A DNA stretch of 64,000 nt from Anaeromyxobacter soli. Its GTDB lineage: Bacteria; Myxococcota; Myxococcia; Myxococcales; Anaeromyxobacteraceae. The position numbers and the translations under genes were made by a program. The notes under the pieces were generated by a model, which was given only the letters and a program-made list of their open reading frames with translations, made no database searches and was not told the DNA's origin. Positions within the stretch are counted from its first letter, which is position 1. Each line of letters begins with the position of its first letter. Location: NCBI RefSeq assembly GCF_022808855.1, contig NZ_JAKZLF010000012.1, positions 1 to 64,000 of the forward strand, in the 5' to 3' direction. Shown piece after piece: positions 18,403-26,854 of the stretch.

Positions 18403-19875
18403 TCACGTGCCGCGGCCGCCGACCGTCATCGACGAGACGCGCACGGTGGGGAGGCCCTGCGAGACGGGCACGCTCTGCCCGTCCTTGCCGCAGGTCCAGC
18501 CTCCCTCGTCGATGGCCAGGTCGTCCGAGACCATGTCCACGCGCTCGAGCGCCTGCGGGCCATTGCCGATGATGTTCACGTCCTTCACCGGCCGCGTGAG
18601 CTTGCCGTCCTCGATGAGGTAGCCGTTCTTCACGTAGAACGTGAAGTCGCCCGCGCCGATGTTCACCTGGCCGTTCGAGAAGTTCATGCAGTAGATGCCC
18701 TTCTTCACCGAGCGGATGATCTCCTCGGTGCGGTGCGGCCCGGGCAGCATGTAGGTGGAGCGCATGCGCGGCAGCGGCGCGTGGCGGTAGCTCTCGCGCC
18801 GGCCGTTGCCGGTGGGCCGCACGCCGAAGTGGCGCGCCGAGATGGCGTCGTGCAGGTAGGTCGTGAGCACGCCGTCCTGCACGAGGTGCGTCGTGCCGGC
18901 GTCGTTGCCCTCGTCGTCAACGTTGATCGCGCCGCGCGCGCCCGCGTTGGCGGCGTCGTCCACGATCTGCACGAAGGGCTGGGCGATCCGCTTGCCGATC
19001 TTGTCGGCGTAGATCGAGACGCCCTTGCGGTTGAAGTCCGCCTCCATGCCGTGGCCGATCGCCTCGTGGAGCAGGATGCCGGAGGAGCCGGCGGCGAGGA
19101 CCACCGGCATCTCGCCGGCGGGCGGCGTCACCGCGTCGAACAGGATGGTGGTGCGGGCGACCGCCTCGCGCACCACGCGGTCGAGCCTCTCCGGCGAGTA
19201 GAAGTCGAAGCCTGCGCGGCCGGCGACGTTGTAGCCGTTCTGCTCGCGGCGGCCGTTCGCCTCGGCGAGCACCGACAGGTAGAGGAGCGTCATCGGCTGA
19301 CGGTCCTCGACGATGCGGCCGGAGGAGTCGGCGATGAGGATCGCGCCCGACTCGTCGCGCAGGAAGAGGTTCACCTTCTTGATGCGCTCGTCCGCGGCGA
19401 ACGCGCGCTCGTTGAGGCCCGCGAGGAGCGGCAGCTTCTCCTGCGGCCGGATCTCCTCCCACGGGCGGATGAGGGGGTACCGATCGGGCAAGCCGGCCCG
19501 GACGTGGAGCCGCTCCGGGATGGGCCGCGAGGCGCCATCCGCGATCGCCGCCGCGGTGCGGGCGCACTCGAGGAGCGCCGGCAGGGAGAGGTCCTCCGTG
19601 TAGCCGTAGCCCGTCTGGTCGCCCTTCACGACCCGCACGCCGACGCCCAGCTCCACCGTCGCGTAGGCGCGGTTCACCGCGCCGTCCTCGAGGCCGAGGT
19701 CGGACCCGACGCGGTGCTGGAAGAAGACGTCCGCGTGCTCGCCGCCCCGCGCGAGCGCGGTCGCGAGCGTCTGCGCGATCATCCGCTCGGTAACGCCGAA
19801 GCGCGCGAAGTAGCCGATGCCCTCGCTCGTCCCCGCCTGGGTGGCCGGACGAGCAGCCGTATCCTGGTTCACCAT
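18403..19875 (-). CDS. tldD: TldD metalloprotease
   Basis: TldD is the catalytic subunit of the TldD/PmbA protease. The 490-residue product contains the zinc motif HEAIGHGMEADFNRKGVSIY (HExxxH), EDGAVNRAYATVELGVGVRV, and a C-terminal INVDDEGNDAGTTHLVQDGV. It ends with CGKDGQSVPVSQGLPTVRVS, as in E. coli TldD (481 residues). The ATG at 19875 is chosen for AAGGA just upstream; another ATG at 19920 has no ribosome site. It precedes pmbA on the same strand, so both subunits are made together. Confidence 0.95.
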   Translation of the reverse strand: MVNQDTAARPATQAGTSEGIGYFARFGVTERMIAQTLATALARGGEHADVFFQHRVGSDLGLEDGAVNRAYATVELGVGVRVVKGDQTGYGYTEDLSLPALLECARTAAAIADGASRPIPERLHVRAGLPDRYPLIRPWEEIRPQEKLPLLAGLNERAFAADERIKKVNLFLRDESGAILIADSSGRIVEDRQPMTLLYLSVLAEANGRREQNGYNVAGRAGFDFYSPERLDRVVREAVARTTILFDAVTPPAGEMPVVLAAGSSGILLHEAIGHGMEADFNRKGVSIYADKIGKRIAQPFVQIVDDAANAGARGAINVDDEGNDAGTTHLVQDGVLTTYLHDAISARHFGVRPTGNGRRESYRHAPLPRMRSTYMLPGPHRTEEIIRSVKKGIYCMNFSNGQVNIGAGDFTFYVKNGYLIEDGKLTRPVKDVNIIGNGPQALERVDMVSDDLAIDEGGWTCGKDGQSVPVSQGLPTVRVSSMTVGGRGT

Positions 19876-19983
19876 CCCGTTCCTTGCTCCGTCGCCGGTC
19901 GCGACGGCGGCCTCATTCATAACCGCCCCGGACGAACTTGGCCGCTCGGTATCGCCGGCGAGGGCTGGCGCCCCCTGCCCGCC

Positions 19984-20006
19984 CGGGCCGAGCCTGCCGA
20001 AGCCCG
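19984..20006. repeat. REP-like palindrome upstream of tldD
   Basis: CGGGC (19984-19988) and GCCCG (20002-20006) enclose a CGAGCCTGCCGAA core, a variant of the widespread GAGCCTGTCGAAG interspersed palindrome. It lies in the divergent region between tldD and the hydrolase at 20080. Confidence 0.5.
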
Positions 20007-20079
20007 AGGTAGGGGCCAAGGCGGCCCGGCCCCGCAGGGACGTCCGGCAACCGGGCCGAAAAGGGATAAACGTTGAGTC

Positions 20080-20874
20080 ATGCCCATCGCAAACGTGAAC
20101 GGCACGGAGCTCAACTACCGCGACGCGGGGACCGGCAACAAGGACGTGCTACTCCTCCTGCACGCCTTCCCGCTCAACTCCGGCATGTGGCAGCGCCAGA
20201 TCGCGGCGCTCGAGGGGCGCTGGCGGATCGTCGCGCCGGACTACCGCGGGCTCGGCCAGTCCACTCCGCGCGGCGAGGCGTCCACGATGCAGGTGCTCGC
20301 CGAGGACGTGCGGGCGCTGCTCGCGCACCTTCGCGTGGAGCGCGCGGCCGTCGCAGGGCTCTCGATGGGCGGCTACCTTTCGTTCGAGCTGTACCGGCAG
20401 ATCCCGGGGTTCTTCCGCGGGCTCGCGCTCTGCGACACGAAGGCGGCGGCTGACACGGACGAGGGGAAGGCCGGGCGCGAGAAGTTCGCGAAGACCGCGC
20501 TCGAGAAGGGGCTCGGGTGGGTGGCAGACGAGATGGTCCCGAAGCTCCTCCGGCCCGACCCCGATCCGGCGGTCGTAAAGGAGGTGCGGGATCTCATCCG
20601 CCGCGGCACGCCCGCCGGCGTGGCCGCGGCGCAGCGCGGGATGGCGCAGCGCCCCGACTCGACGCCCACGCTCGCGAAGATCACCTGCCCGACCCTCGTC
20701 ATCGTGGGCGAGGAGGATTCCCTCACGCCGCCGGCCGAGTCCGAGAAGATGGCGAAGGCGGTGAAGGGCGCGAAGCTCGTGAAGCTGAAGAAGGCGGGGC
20801 ACCTCGCGAACCTGGAGGCGACGGAGGGGTTCAACGCGGCGCTGCAGAAGTTCCTGGAGGCGGTGCCGACGTAG
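20080..20874 (+). CDS. Alpha/beta fold hydrolase
   Basis: The 264-residue protein has the canonical layout of the 3-oxoadipate enol-lactonase/haloperoxidase-like group. This comprises LLLLHAFPLNSGMW (oxyanion His), VAPDYRGLGQSTPRG, nucleophile elbow VAGLSMGGYLSFELY, acid residue in VGEEDSLTPP, and the catalytic His in KAGHLANLEATEGF. The substrate is not predictable. It is divergent from tldD and convergent with the last gene of the Tad operon. GATAAA lies 9 nt before the ATG and there is no well-spaced ribosome binding site, so initiation may be unusual. Confidence 0.88.
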   Translation: MPIANVNGTELNYRDAGTGNKDVLLLLHAFPLNSGMWQRQIAALEGRWRIVAPDYRGLGQSTPRGEASTMQVLAEDVRALLAHLRVERAAVAGLSMGGYLSFELYRQIPGFFRGLALCDTKAAADTDEGKAGREKFAKTALEKGLGWVADEMVPKLLRPDPDPAVVKEVRDLIRRGTPAGVAAAQRGMAQRPDSTPTLAKITCPTLVIVGEEDSLTPPAESEKMAKAVKGAKLVKLKKAGHLANLEATEGFNAALQKFLEAVPT

Positions 20875-20885
20875 GACGCGCGCCC

Positions 20886-22514
20886 TCACCTCGTGCGCGC
20901 CAGCTCGGTGCGCCGGTAGAGCGCTCCCGCTGCGGAGGTCGCCGTGGCGGTCCAGCGACCGTCGCGCTCGAGGTAGCCTTGGAGGCGTGAGCCGTTCTGA
21001 ACGAGCGCGAGGCTCACGCCGGAGCGGGCCACCCACTCGTCGAGCCACGCGGCGTCCGCGCGGACGTAGCCGAGCATGAACTCGTCTCCGTAGAGCTCCC
21101 AGCGGTCGTCCACGAAGACCCGGAGCCCGGGCGCCTCGTACGCGATGAACGCGCCGAACGGCATGTCGTTCAGGATGGGCGCGCCGGCCGGCGCTTCCCG
21201 CTCCGCCTCGACGAGCGCCGGGACGAGCTCGACTGGCCAGCGCCCCGGGTCGAGGCGGGCGAGGACCGGCGAGCGACCCGCCGCGGTCCCGGTGATCGCG
21301 ACCGCCGCGACCGCCGCCGCGATGGCGCCCACGCTGCCGAATGCCAACCGCGTCCCCGGCGGTGCACGCGGAGCGCTGCGCACCCGGAAGCCGCGGCGCG
21401 CGAGCGCCTCCACCCATCGGGCGTTCGGGAGGAGCTCGGCGAGCGCGATGGCCGCTGCGATCGCGAAGAAGGGCGCGTGGCGGATGCGATCGAACGCGAG
21501 CACGAGCCAGGCGAGCGGCACGAGCGTCGAGGCCCGCAGCGTGGTCCGGGACGCGCCCGCGAGCGCCGCAGCGTACAGGGCCACGAGCGCGAGCACCTGC
21601 CACGATCCCGTCCGCGCGAGCGACGCGTGCTCCACGATGAAGCGGGGCAGCCCGGGCGAGGCGAGGATCGCGAACCAGGCGCGCGCCGTGTCGAGGCCGT
21701 AGGGAGTGACGGGGATCGTGGCGACGCTCGCCACGGCGAGCGCGCAGACCCCGACCGCCTCGCGCCGGCTCCGGATCGGAGACCGCGCTCCCGCCGCCCA
21801 CGTGCCGAGCCACGCCAGCGCGAACAGCGCGAGCGTCGCGAGCCCACCCACGACCGCGCCGTGCGCGTTCACCCACGCGAGGAACACGATCGGAACGGGC
21901 CAGAGCGAGCCGAGCCCTCGGCGTCCGGCGTCCACGTCGGCGAGCCGCGCGTACAGCCACGCGAACGCGAACATCGACAGCATGTGCGGCCGGACGTGGA
22001 AGTGGTGCGCGCTCGCCACCACCGTGAGCGCCACGACGAGCAGCGCCCAGAGGGCGCTGACGCCGGACGCGACGAGCCGGGCGAAAAGCGCGGCGAGGAG
22101 CAGCGCGATCCCGCCCGCGGTGGCGACGACGAGCGCGTCGAGCCCGCCGAGCCGGTGGAGCGCGGCCATCAGACATTCCCCGAGCCACTGGTGCGCGATC
22201 CAGGGCCGACCGCCGAACGTGAAGCTGAGCCAGTCCTCCCGCGGAAAGCCGTGCGCGAAGATCCGCTCTCCCGCGAGAGTGTGCCAGAGCGTCCCCGGGT
22301 CCTGCAGGAGCCTCCCGCCGCCGGCGAGAGTGACGGCCGCGAAGGTCAGAGCGAACACGAGGACGACGCTCGCCGCCCGCCGCTCCGGCTCCCGCCGCTC
22401 GGTTCTCCCGCCTGCGACTCCCAGCAACAGCGCGCCTCTCGACTCGCAGGCGAGGGCGGCCACGCGGGATCGGATGCGGCGGAGGTTCGGTCGCAGAGTC
22501 GCCAGGCTCGTCAC
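20886..22514 (-). CDS. Polytopic membrane protein, glycosyltransferase-like (GT-C type layout)
   Basis: The protein of about 542 residues has ten or more hydrophobic segments and a soluble C-terminal region. That region contains PILNDMPFGAFIAYEAPGL and RVFVDDRWELYGDEFML, a signature I recall from uncharacterised polytopic membrane proteins often annotated as glycosyltransferase-like. The likely start GTG overlaps the stop of the second Flp pilin gene (GTGA); a GTG 9 bp further upstream is also possible. This coupling to a pilin gene suggests a role in the pilus pathway, such as glycan transfer, but no catalytic residue proves it. Confidence 0.6.
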   Translation of the reverse strand: MTSLATLRPNLRRIRSRVAALACESRGALLLGVAGGRTERREPERRAASVVLVFALTFAAVTLAGGGRLLQDPGTLWHTLAGERIFAHGFPREDWLSFTFGGRPWIAHQWLGECLMAALHRLGGLDALVVATAGGIALLLAALFARLVASGVSALWALLVVALTVVASAHHFHVRPHMLSMFAFAWLYARLADVDAGRRGLGSLWPVPIVFLAWVNAHGAVVGGLATLALFALAWLGTWAAGARSPIRSRREAVGVCALAVASVATIPVTPYGLDTARAWFAILASPGLPRFIVEHASLARTGSWQVLALVALYAAALAGASRTTLRASTLVPLAWLVLAFDRIRHAPFFAIAAAIALAELLPNARWVEALARRGFRVRSAPRAPPGTRLAFGSVGAIAAAVAAVAITGTAAGRSPVLARLDPGRWPVELVPALVEAEREAPAGAPILNDMPFGAFIAYEAPGLRVFVDDRWELYGDEFMLGYVRADAAWLDEWVARSGVSLALVQNGSRLQGYLERDGRWTATATSAAGALYRRTELARTR

Positions 22515-22693
22515 GGCGGCCACTTCGCGACGACGTTCGCGAACAGGCCGTTCACCGCCTCACCGAAAGACGCGACGGTCGCGAAGATCGCCACGGCGAT
22601 ACCCGCGAGCATGATCGCGTACTCGGCCGCCGTGGGGGCCGTCTCGTCGTTCCACAGCGCACGCAAGGAACAGCGGCAATCTGCGGGGATCAT
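22511..22693 (-). CDS. Flp-type pilin (second copy)
   Basis: The 60-residue pilin starts at the ATG at 22693, with AGGAGG 7 nt upstream. It has the Flp pattern: a short hydrophilic leader (DCRCSLRALWNDE), then APTAAEY and a single hydrophobic segment AIMLAGIAVAIFATVASFG. The usual Gly before the cleavage site is Ala here, followed by Pro. Two Cys lie in the leader and would be removed on processing. It is located after tadG at the far end of the operon, unlike the first pilin. Confidence 0.85.
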   Translation of the reverse strand: MIPADCRCSLRALWNDETAPTAAEYAIMLAGIAVAIFATVASFGEAVNGLFANVVAKWPP

Positions 22694-22707
22694 CGAGCGC
22701 CTCCTGG

Positions 22708-23826
22708 TCACTTGACCAGCTTCGGCGGCGGGAGCAGCCCGAAGAACTCGCAGCCCGCCGTCGCCTTCGTCGGCACGTCACAGTGCAGCGTGAGCACGAG
22801 CACCTTCGAGTTCTTACCCCAGCACTCGGAGCCCGGCGGCAGGGGCTTGTCCGTGGGGAAGTCCTTCACGAGGCCCGCGTAGGCGACCGTGACGCTCGCG
22901 AACCCGACGAGCGGCGCCGCCTTCACGAACTTCGAGTCCGTGCCGCCCGTCGTCGAGCACGTGCCCGTGGGGGGCGGTGCGTCGCACGGGAGATCCATGA
23001 TCGGGACCGGGTAAGGCCCCCTCCCCATGAGGAATGCGAAGTCGTCGATGGTCGGGTTCAGGTTCGAGCCGTTCGCCACCTCGACGAGGACGCTGGGGTC
23101 CGCGAACACCGGCGACCCGCACGTCGGCGGATCGGTCTTGAAGCCATCCAGCATCATCCGGATGTAGCTCGTGCTGACGTCCGGATACTGGTTCATCACC
23201 GTGAACCCGATGTTGTCGGCCGAGTCGCTGTGGAAATAGAGCGGTAGACCTTCCTCGCAGGTCTTGAGGCCGCCGGTCTGGTTCAGGATCTGGCATTTCG
23301 CGAACGCGAGCGGGAGGCCGCACTTCTCGACGCACGGGCCTCCGCGCACGGCGATCGCGTCCGCCCCCACGTCCGCCGTGTTTTTGTCGCCGAGGAACAC
23401 GGGGAAGAACACGGGAGCCGGGTTGTTCCCGGCTCGCGTCGCCGTGACGTGTACGGCGTTCGTCGCGTTGAGGAGCTCCGGCGTCGAGGTCGGATCGGAG
23501 ATCGGGAAGAACTTCTTGGAGTTCACGCTCCAGTAGCCGAACTCGACGATCGTGTCCGAGTTCTTCAACGGCTCGAAATCGGTCGCGTGCCTCGCCGCGT
23601 AGTCGAGCGCAGCGACGCGCGCCTTCGCGATGCCGTCGGCGGTGCCGTCCAGGTCCCACGCGCCCGCGAGCGCGCCGGAGTCGCTCGCGTTCTGCAGCTC
23701 GCCTCGAACCGACATCAGGTGCCCGACGTTGAGCGACAGCGCCATGAACCCGCCGAGCACGAGCAGCATGATCGCGACGATGACCGCGACCGCCCCTCGC
23801 TCACGTCTCCCGCCGTGCGCGCGCAT
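22708..23826 (-). CDS. tadG: TadG-like Flp pilus assembly protein
   Basis: The 372-residue protein has the TadE/TadG N-terminal anchor, RRERGAVAVIVAIMLLVLGG, followed by LSLNVGHLMSVRGELQNASD and SGALAGAWDLDGT, the TadG signature. The rest is a large periplasmic part with about ten Cys. TadG is an envelope-anchored minor pilin-like component that helps assemble Flp pili. It lies between the small lipoprotein and the second pilin on the same strand, separated by 9 and 14 bp. Confidence 0.85.
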   Translation of the reverse strand: MRAHGGRRERGAVAVIVAIMLLVLGGFMALSLNVGHLMSVRGELQNASDSGALAGAWDLDGTADGIAKARVAALDYAARHATDFEPLKNSDTIVEFGYWSVNSKKFFPISDPTSTPELLNATNAVHVTATRAGNNPAPVFFPVFLGDKNTADVGADAIAVRGGPCVEKCGLPLAFAKCQILNQTGGLKTCEEGLPLYFHSDSADNIGFTVMNQYPDVSTSYIRMMLDGFKTDPPTCGSPVFADPSVLVEVANGSNLNPTIDDFAFLMGRGPYPVPIMDLPCDAPPPTGTCSTTGGTDSKFVKAAPLVGFASVTVAYAGLVKDFPTDKPLPPGSECWGKNSKVLVLTLHCDVPTKATAGCEFFGLLPPPKLVK

Positions 23827-23835
23827 ACCGTCCTC

Positions 23836-24153
23836 CTACCTCGCGGGCGGCACCGACGGCGCAAGTGGCCGCTGGCGATCCCGGTTCGCCTGCGGCGAGA
23901 GGAGCAGGACCGGCGGCTCCTCGACCCGCTCGCCCTTCGGAGCGAGGCTCTTCCGGTACGTCTCGGCGATGATGGTCGCCTCCTGGGAGTCGAGCCCGTC
24001 GAGCGCGGCAGGTGCGGGCCCGCGCGGGGCGGCGGGGTTCGCGCGCTGCGCCGTCATGATCTCGCGCATGGCGCGGCCATGCGTTTCGGTCAGGTGTTCT
24101 CTCGCGCATCCGGCGGCGAGCGCGACGAGCGTCCCCACGACGACGGTCTTCAT
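23836..24153 (-). CDS. Small lipoprotein of the Tad operon
   Basis: The 105-residue product has a lipoprotein signal (VVVGTLVALAAGC, lipobox LAAGC). It is followed by a hydrophilic, Pro-rich region ending in LAPSVPPAR. I do not recognise a family. The ATG overlaps the stop of tadD (ATGA), so it is a true operon member and probably a pilus-associated lipoprotein comparable in position to small Tad lipoproteins elsewhere. Confidence 0.7.
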   Translation of the reverse strand: MKTVVVGTLVALAAGCAREHLTETHGRAMREIMTAQRANPAAPRGPAPAALDGLDSQEATIIAETYRKSLAPKGERVEEPPVLLLSPQANRDRQRPLAPSVPPAR

Positions 24154-24944
24154 TGCAGCCTCCCCGAGGGCACCTTCTCAGGCCGCGCCGGCTCCGACGG
24201 AACCGCGCGGTTGAGCTTGCGGGCGACCTCTTCCAGATTTGCGCGCGCGCGCGCGAGCCCGGGCGCGAGCCGCACCGCGTCCGAGTACGCCTCGAACGCC
24301 TGCGGCAGATTGCCGGCGAGCTCGTATGCGTAGCCGAGATTGTTCTTCGCCTCGGCGGGCGGGCTGGCGACGCCGAACTGCTGCGCCGCGCGCGTGAAGT
24401 CTCCGGCGCGCGCGTACGCGAAGCCGAGGTTGTTGTGATAGCGCGCCGGCATCGGATCGAGCCGCACCGCCTGCTGCAGGCGGGTGAGCGCGTCCTGGGT
24501 GCGGCCCTGCCGGTAGAGGGCCCAGCCCCAGTCGTTCAGGTACGACGCGTTCAGCGGGTCGAGCTCCGTCGAGCGCCGGTGGTGCTTCTCGCCGTCCGGC
24601 CAGCGCTTCGCCTCGTCGTGCACGATCGCGAGCGCGGCGTGCGCCGGGGCGTAGTTGCGGTCGAGTCGCAGCGCCTCCCGGAGGTCGTTCTCGGCGTCGT
24701 CCGTGAGGCCCTGGCCGCGGTAGGCGCGGGACCGGAGCGTCAGGGTGGCCGCGGAGCGCCCGTCGCTGTCGTGGATGGCCTGGATCGCGGCGAGCGCATC
24801 GCCGTACTGGTGGCGGTCGACGAGGTCGCGCGCGACGGCGAGCCGGACGCCGGAGACGCCGCCGGTCTTGGCGTGCCGCGCCGTCGCGCACCCCGCCAAG
24901 AGGACGGTCGCGGAGAGCATCGCCAGGGAGCTCATCCGGCTCAT
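24150..24944 (-). CDS. tadD: TadD, TPR lipoprotein (pilotin-like)
   Basis: The 264-residue protein has a lipobox (LSATVLLAGC) and then about five tetratricopeptide repeats. Examples are LTLRSRAYRGQGLTDDAEND, LNDWGWALYRQGRTQDALTR and YHNNLGFAYARAGDFTRAAQ. TadD lipoproteins act as pilotins for the Tad secretin and bind assembly factors in the outer membrane. The ATG overlaps the tadC stop (ATGA). Confidence 0.9.
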   Translation of the reverse strand: MSRMSSLAMLSATVLLAGCATARHAKTGGVSGVRLAVARDLVDRHQYGDALAAIQAIHDSDGRSAATLTLRSRAYRGQGLTDDAENDLREALRLDRNYAPAHAALAIVHDEAKRWPDGEKHHRRSTELDPLNASYLNDWGWALYRQGRTQDALTRLQQAVRLDPMPARYHNNLGFAYARAGDFTRAAQQFGVASPPAEAKNNLGYAYELAGNLPQAFEAYSDAVRLAPGLARARANLEEVARKLNRAVPSEPARPEKVPSGRLQ

Positions 24945-25888
24945 CGCGTCCCCCCGAGCATGGGCAGCAGGGTCTTCGAGATGTTCACTGCGGCGGGGCC
25001 GATGATGATGGCGAACAGCGCGGGCAGGATGCACAGCACGAGCGGGAGCGTCATCTTGACCGCGACGTAGGCCGCCCGCTCCTCCGCGCGCTGCATGCGG
25101 CGGATGCGGATGCTCTCCGCCTGCACGCGCAGCGCCGCGGCGATGCTCGTGCCGAAGAGCTCGGTCTGCGTGAGCGTCGCCGCCAGCGCTCGCAGCTCGG
25201 GGGAGCCGGTGCGCGCCGCGAGCCGGCGGAAGCCGTCCATGCGCGGGATACCCGCCTTCACCTCGAGGAACGTGAGCCGCAGCTCGCTCGAGAGGAGCCG
25301 CCACGCGAGCGCGATCTCGGCAGAGACTCGCTGCAGCGCCGCGTCGAGGCCCAGCCCCGCCTCGACGCACGTGACGAGGAGGTCGAGCGCATCGGGCAAA
25401 GCGCGATCGATCTGACGCAGGCGGTTCGCGACGCGCGAGGACAGCCAGAGGTTCGGCAGGAAGAAGCCGGCGCCGCCGAGCCAGATGGCGATCCCGAGCG
25501 CGAACGGGAAGGGCTCGGCGCGCGTCGCGTTCACGAACAGGAATCCGAGCAACAGCCCGAAGGACAGGATCGCCTTCGTCGCGACGAAGATCGTGGGCGC
25601 ACGCATCGAGCGGAACCCCGCCCAGACGAGCTGTCGCCGCAGGCGCGACTCGGCGTCGTCGCCGTTCGTCGCGGAGCTCCGGCGTGCTGCGGCGCTGGCG
25701 GCGGCGTCGAGACGCTCGCCCGAGACGACCGCCGCGACCGGCGTGGCGTGAGGATCCGGCGCCGCGGCGCGCAGGCGCCGCACGGCGGGATCCCGGTCCG
25801 AGCTGAAGGACCGCGCCGCGGCGGCGAGCGAGCCGATGGCGACGGTGACGAGGCCTCCCATCGCGAGGGTGATCGGATCGAGCAGCAT
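24941..25888 (-). CDS. tadC: TadC, inner-membrane T2SSF-type platform protein
   Basis: The 315-residue protein has an N-terminal membrane segment (ITLAMGGLVTVAIGSLAAAA), two central ones (IFVATKAILSFGLLLGFLFV and the following), and the T2SSF cytoplasmic domain. That domain contains LPDALDLLVTCVEAGLGLDA and FGTSIAAALRVQAESIRIRR. It ends with a membrane segment. TadC with TadB forms the inner-membrane platform driven by the TadA ATPase. It overlaps tadD and sits 3 bp after tadB. Confidence 0.92.
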   Translation of the reverse strand: MLLDPITLAMGGLVTVAIGSLAAAARSFSSDRDPAVRRLRAAAPDPHATPVAAVVSGERLDAAASAAARRSSATNGDDAESRLRRQLVWAGFRSMRAPTIFVATKAILSFGLLLGFLFVNATRAEPFPFALGIAIWLGGAGFFLPNLWLSSRVANRLRQIDRALPDALDLLVTCVEAGLGLDAALQRVSAEIALAWRLLSSELRLTFLEVKAGIPRMDGFRRLAARTGSPELRALAATLTQTELFGTSIAAALRVQAESIRIRRMQRAEERAAYVAVKMTLPLVLCILPALFAIIIGPAAVNISKTLLPMLGGTR

Positions 25889-25891
25889 GCG

Positions 25892-26854
25892 CTAGACCTC
25901 CAGCTGCGTGAGGCTCCGGAGCCACACGATCCCCGCGGCCCAGCTCGCGATCGCGTAGCCGACGATCCAGTGTCCGGACGGGTTCTCGGCGAGCGTGCGC
26001 AGGTATCCCGGGTTCATCACCGACACCGCGAGCGCGACGATGATCGGCAGGACGCCGAGGACCCATGCCGAGGCGCGGCCCTCCCCGGTGAGCGCGCGCA
26101 GCTTGCCGTAGAAGCGGTACCGCTGCCGGATGGTGTCCGCGATCTTCTCGAGGATCTCGGCGAGGTTTCCGCCGGTCTCCCGCTGGATCACCGCCGAGAC
26201 CGCGAAGATCTTCACGTCCGAGTTGCCAGGGCAGCGCTCCGCCATGTGGAGGACTGCCTGCTCGAGCGAGAGCCCCAGCCGCTGCTCGTCGTACGAGCGC
26301 GCGAACTCGATGCAGACCGGCTCCGGCATCTCGCCGGCGACGACCTGGAACGCAGAGGTGAGCGCGTGCCCGGCCCGCAGCGAGCGGGCCATCATCTCGA
26401 GCGCCTCGGGCAGCTGCTCGGACACCTTGCGGCTTCGCCGGCTGCGCGCGGAGAGCACGGACAGGAGCGGCGCACCGGCGCCCACGACGCCCAGCAGCAG
26501 CGCGACCGGCACCCCGAGCCGCAGGACGAGGCCGAGGAGCACGCCGGTCCCCGCCGCCCCCGCGGAGATCGCGAAGAGCTGCGCGACCGTCCAGCGCGAG
26601 TCGGCCTGCTCGAGGAACTGCTCGATCGACCGCGCGCCCGGGATCGGCGAGATGAGTCCCTCCGCCCAGGCCTGCCGCGCGATGCGGCCGCGGCGCAGCA
26701 GCTCGGCGTCGAGCGCGCCCTCCTTGCCGATGGCCCGGAGGCGGCGGCGGAGCTCGGCCCGGCGGCGGTCGCCGACGAACTGAAGCCCGTAATAGATCGC
26801 CTCGACGGCCGCGAAGATGCCGAACGCGATGGCCGCGAACAGGAGCTCGCGCAT
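25892..26854 (-). CDS. tadB: TadB, inner-membrane T2SSF-type platform protein
   Basis: The 320-residue protein has paired N-terminal and C-terminal membrane segments around a T2SSF domain: EQLPEALEMMARSLRAGHAL, DVKIFAVSAVIQRETGGNLA, EILEKIADTIRQRYRFYGKL. This is the TadB signature. It overlaps the stop of tadA by one base, indicating coupled translation, and probably pairs with TadC. Confidence 0.92.
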   Translation of the reverse strand: MRELLFAAIAFGIFAAVEAIYYGLQFVGDRRRAELRRRLRAIGKEGALDAELLRRGRIARQAWAEGLISPIPGARSIEQFLEQADSRWTVAQLFAISAGAAGTGVLLGLVLRLGVPVALLLGVVGAGAPLLSVLSARSRRSRKVSEQLPEALEMMARSLRAGHALTSAFQVVAGEMPEPVCIEFARSYDEQRLGLSLEQAVLHMAERCPGNSDVKIFAVSAVIQRETGGNLAEILEKIADTIRQRYRFYGKLRALTGEGRASAWVLGVLPIIVALAVSVMNPGYLRTLAENPSGHWIVGYAIASWAAGIVWLRSLTQLEV

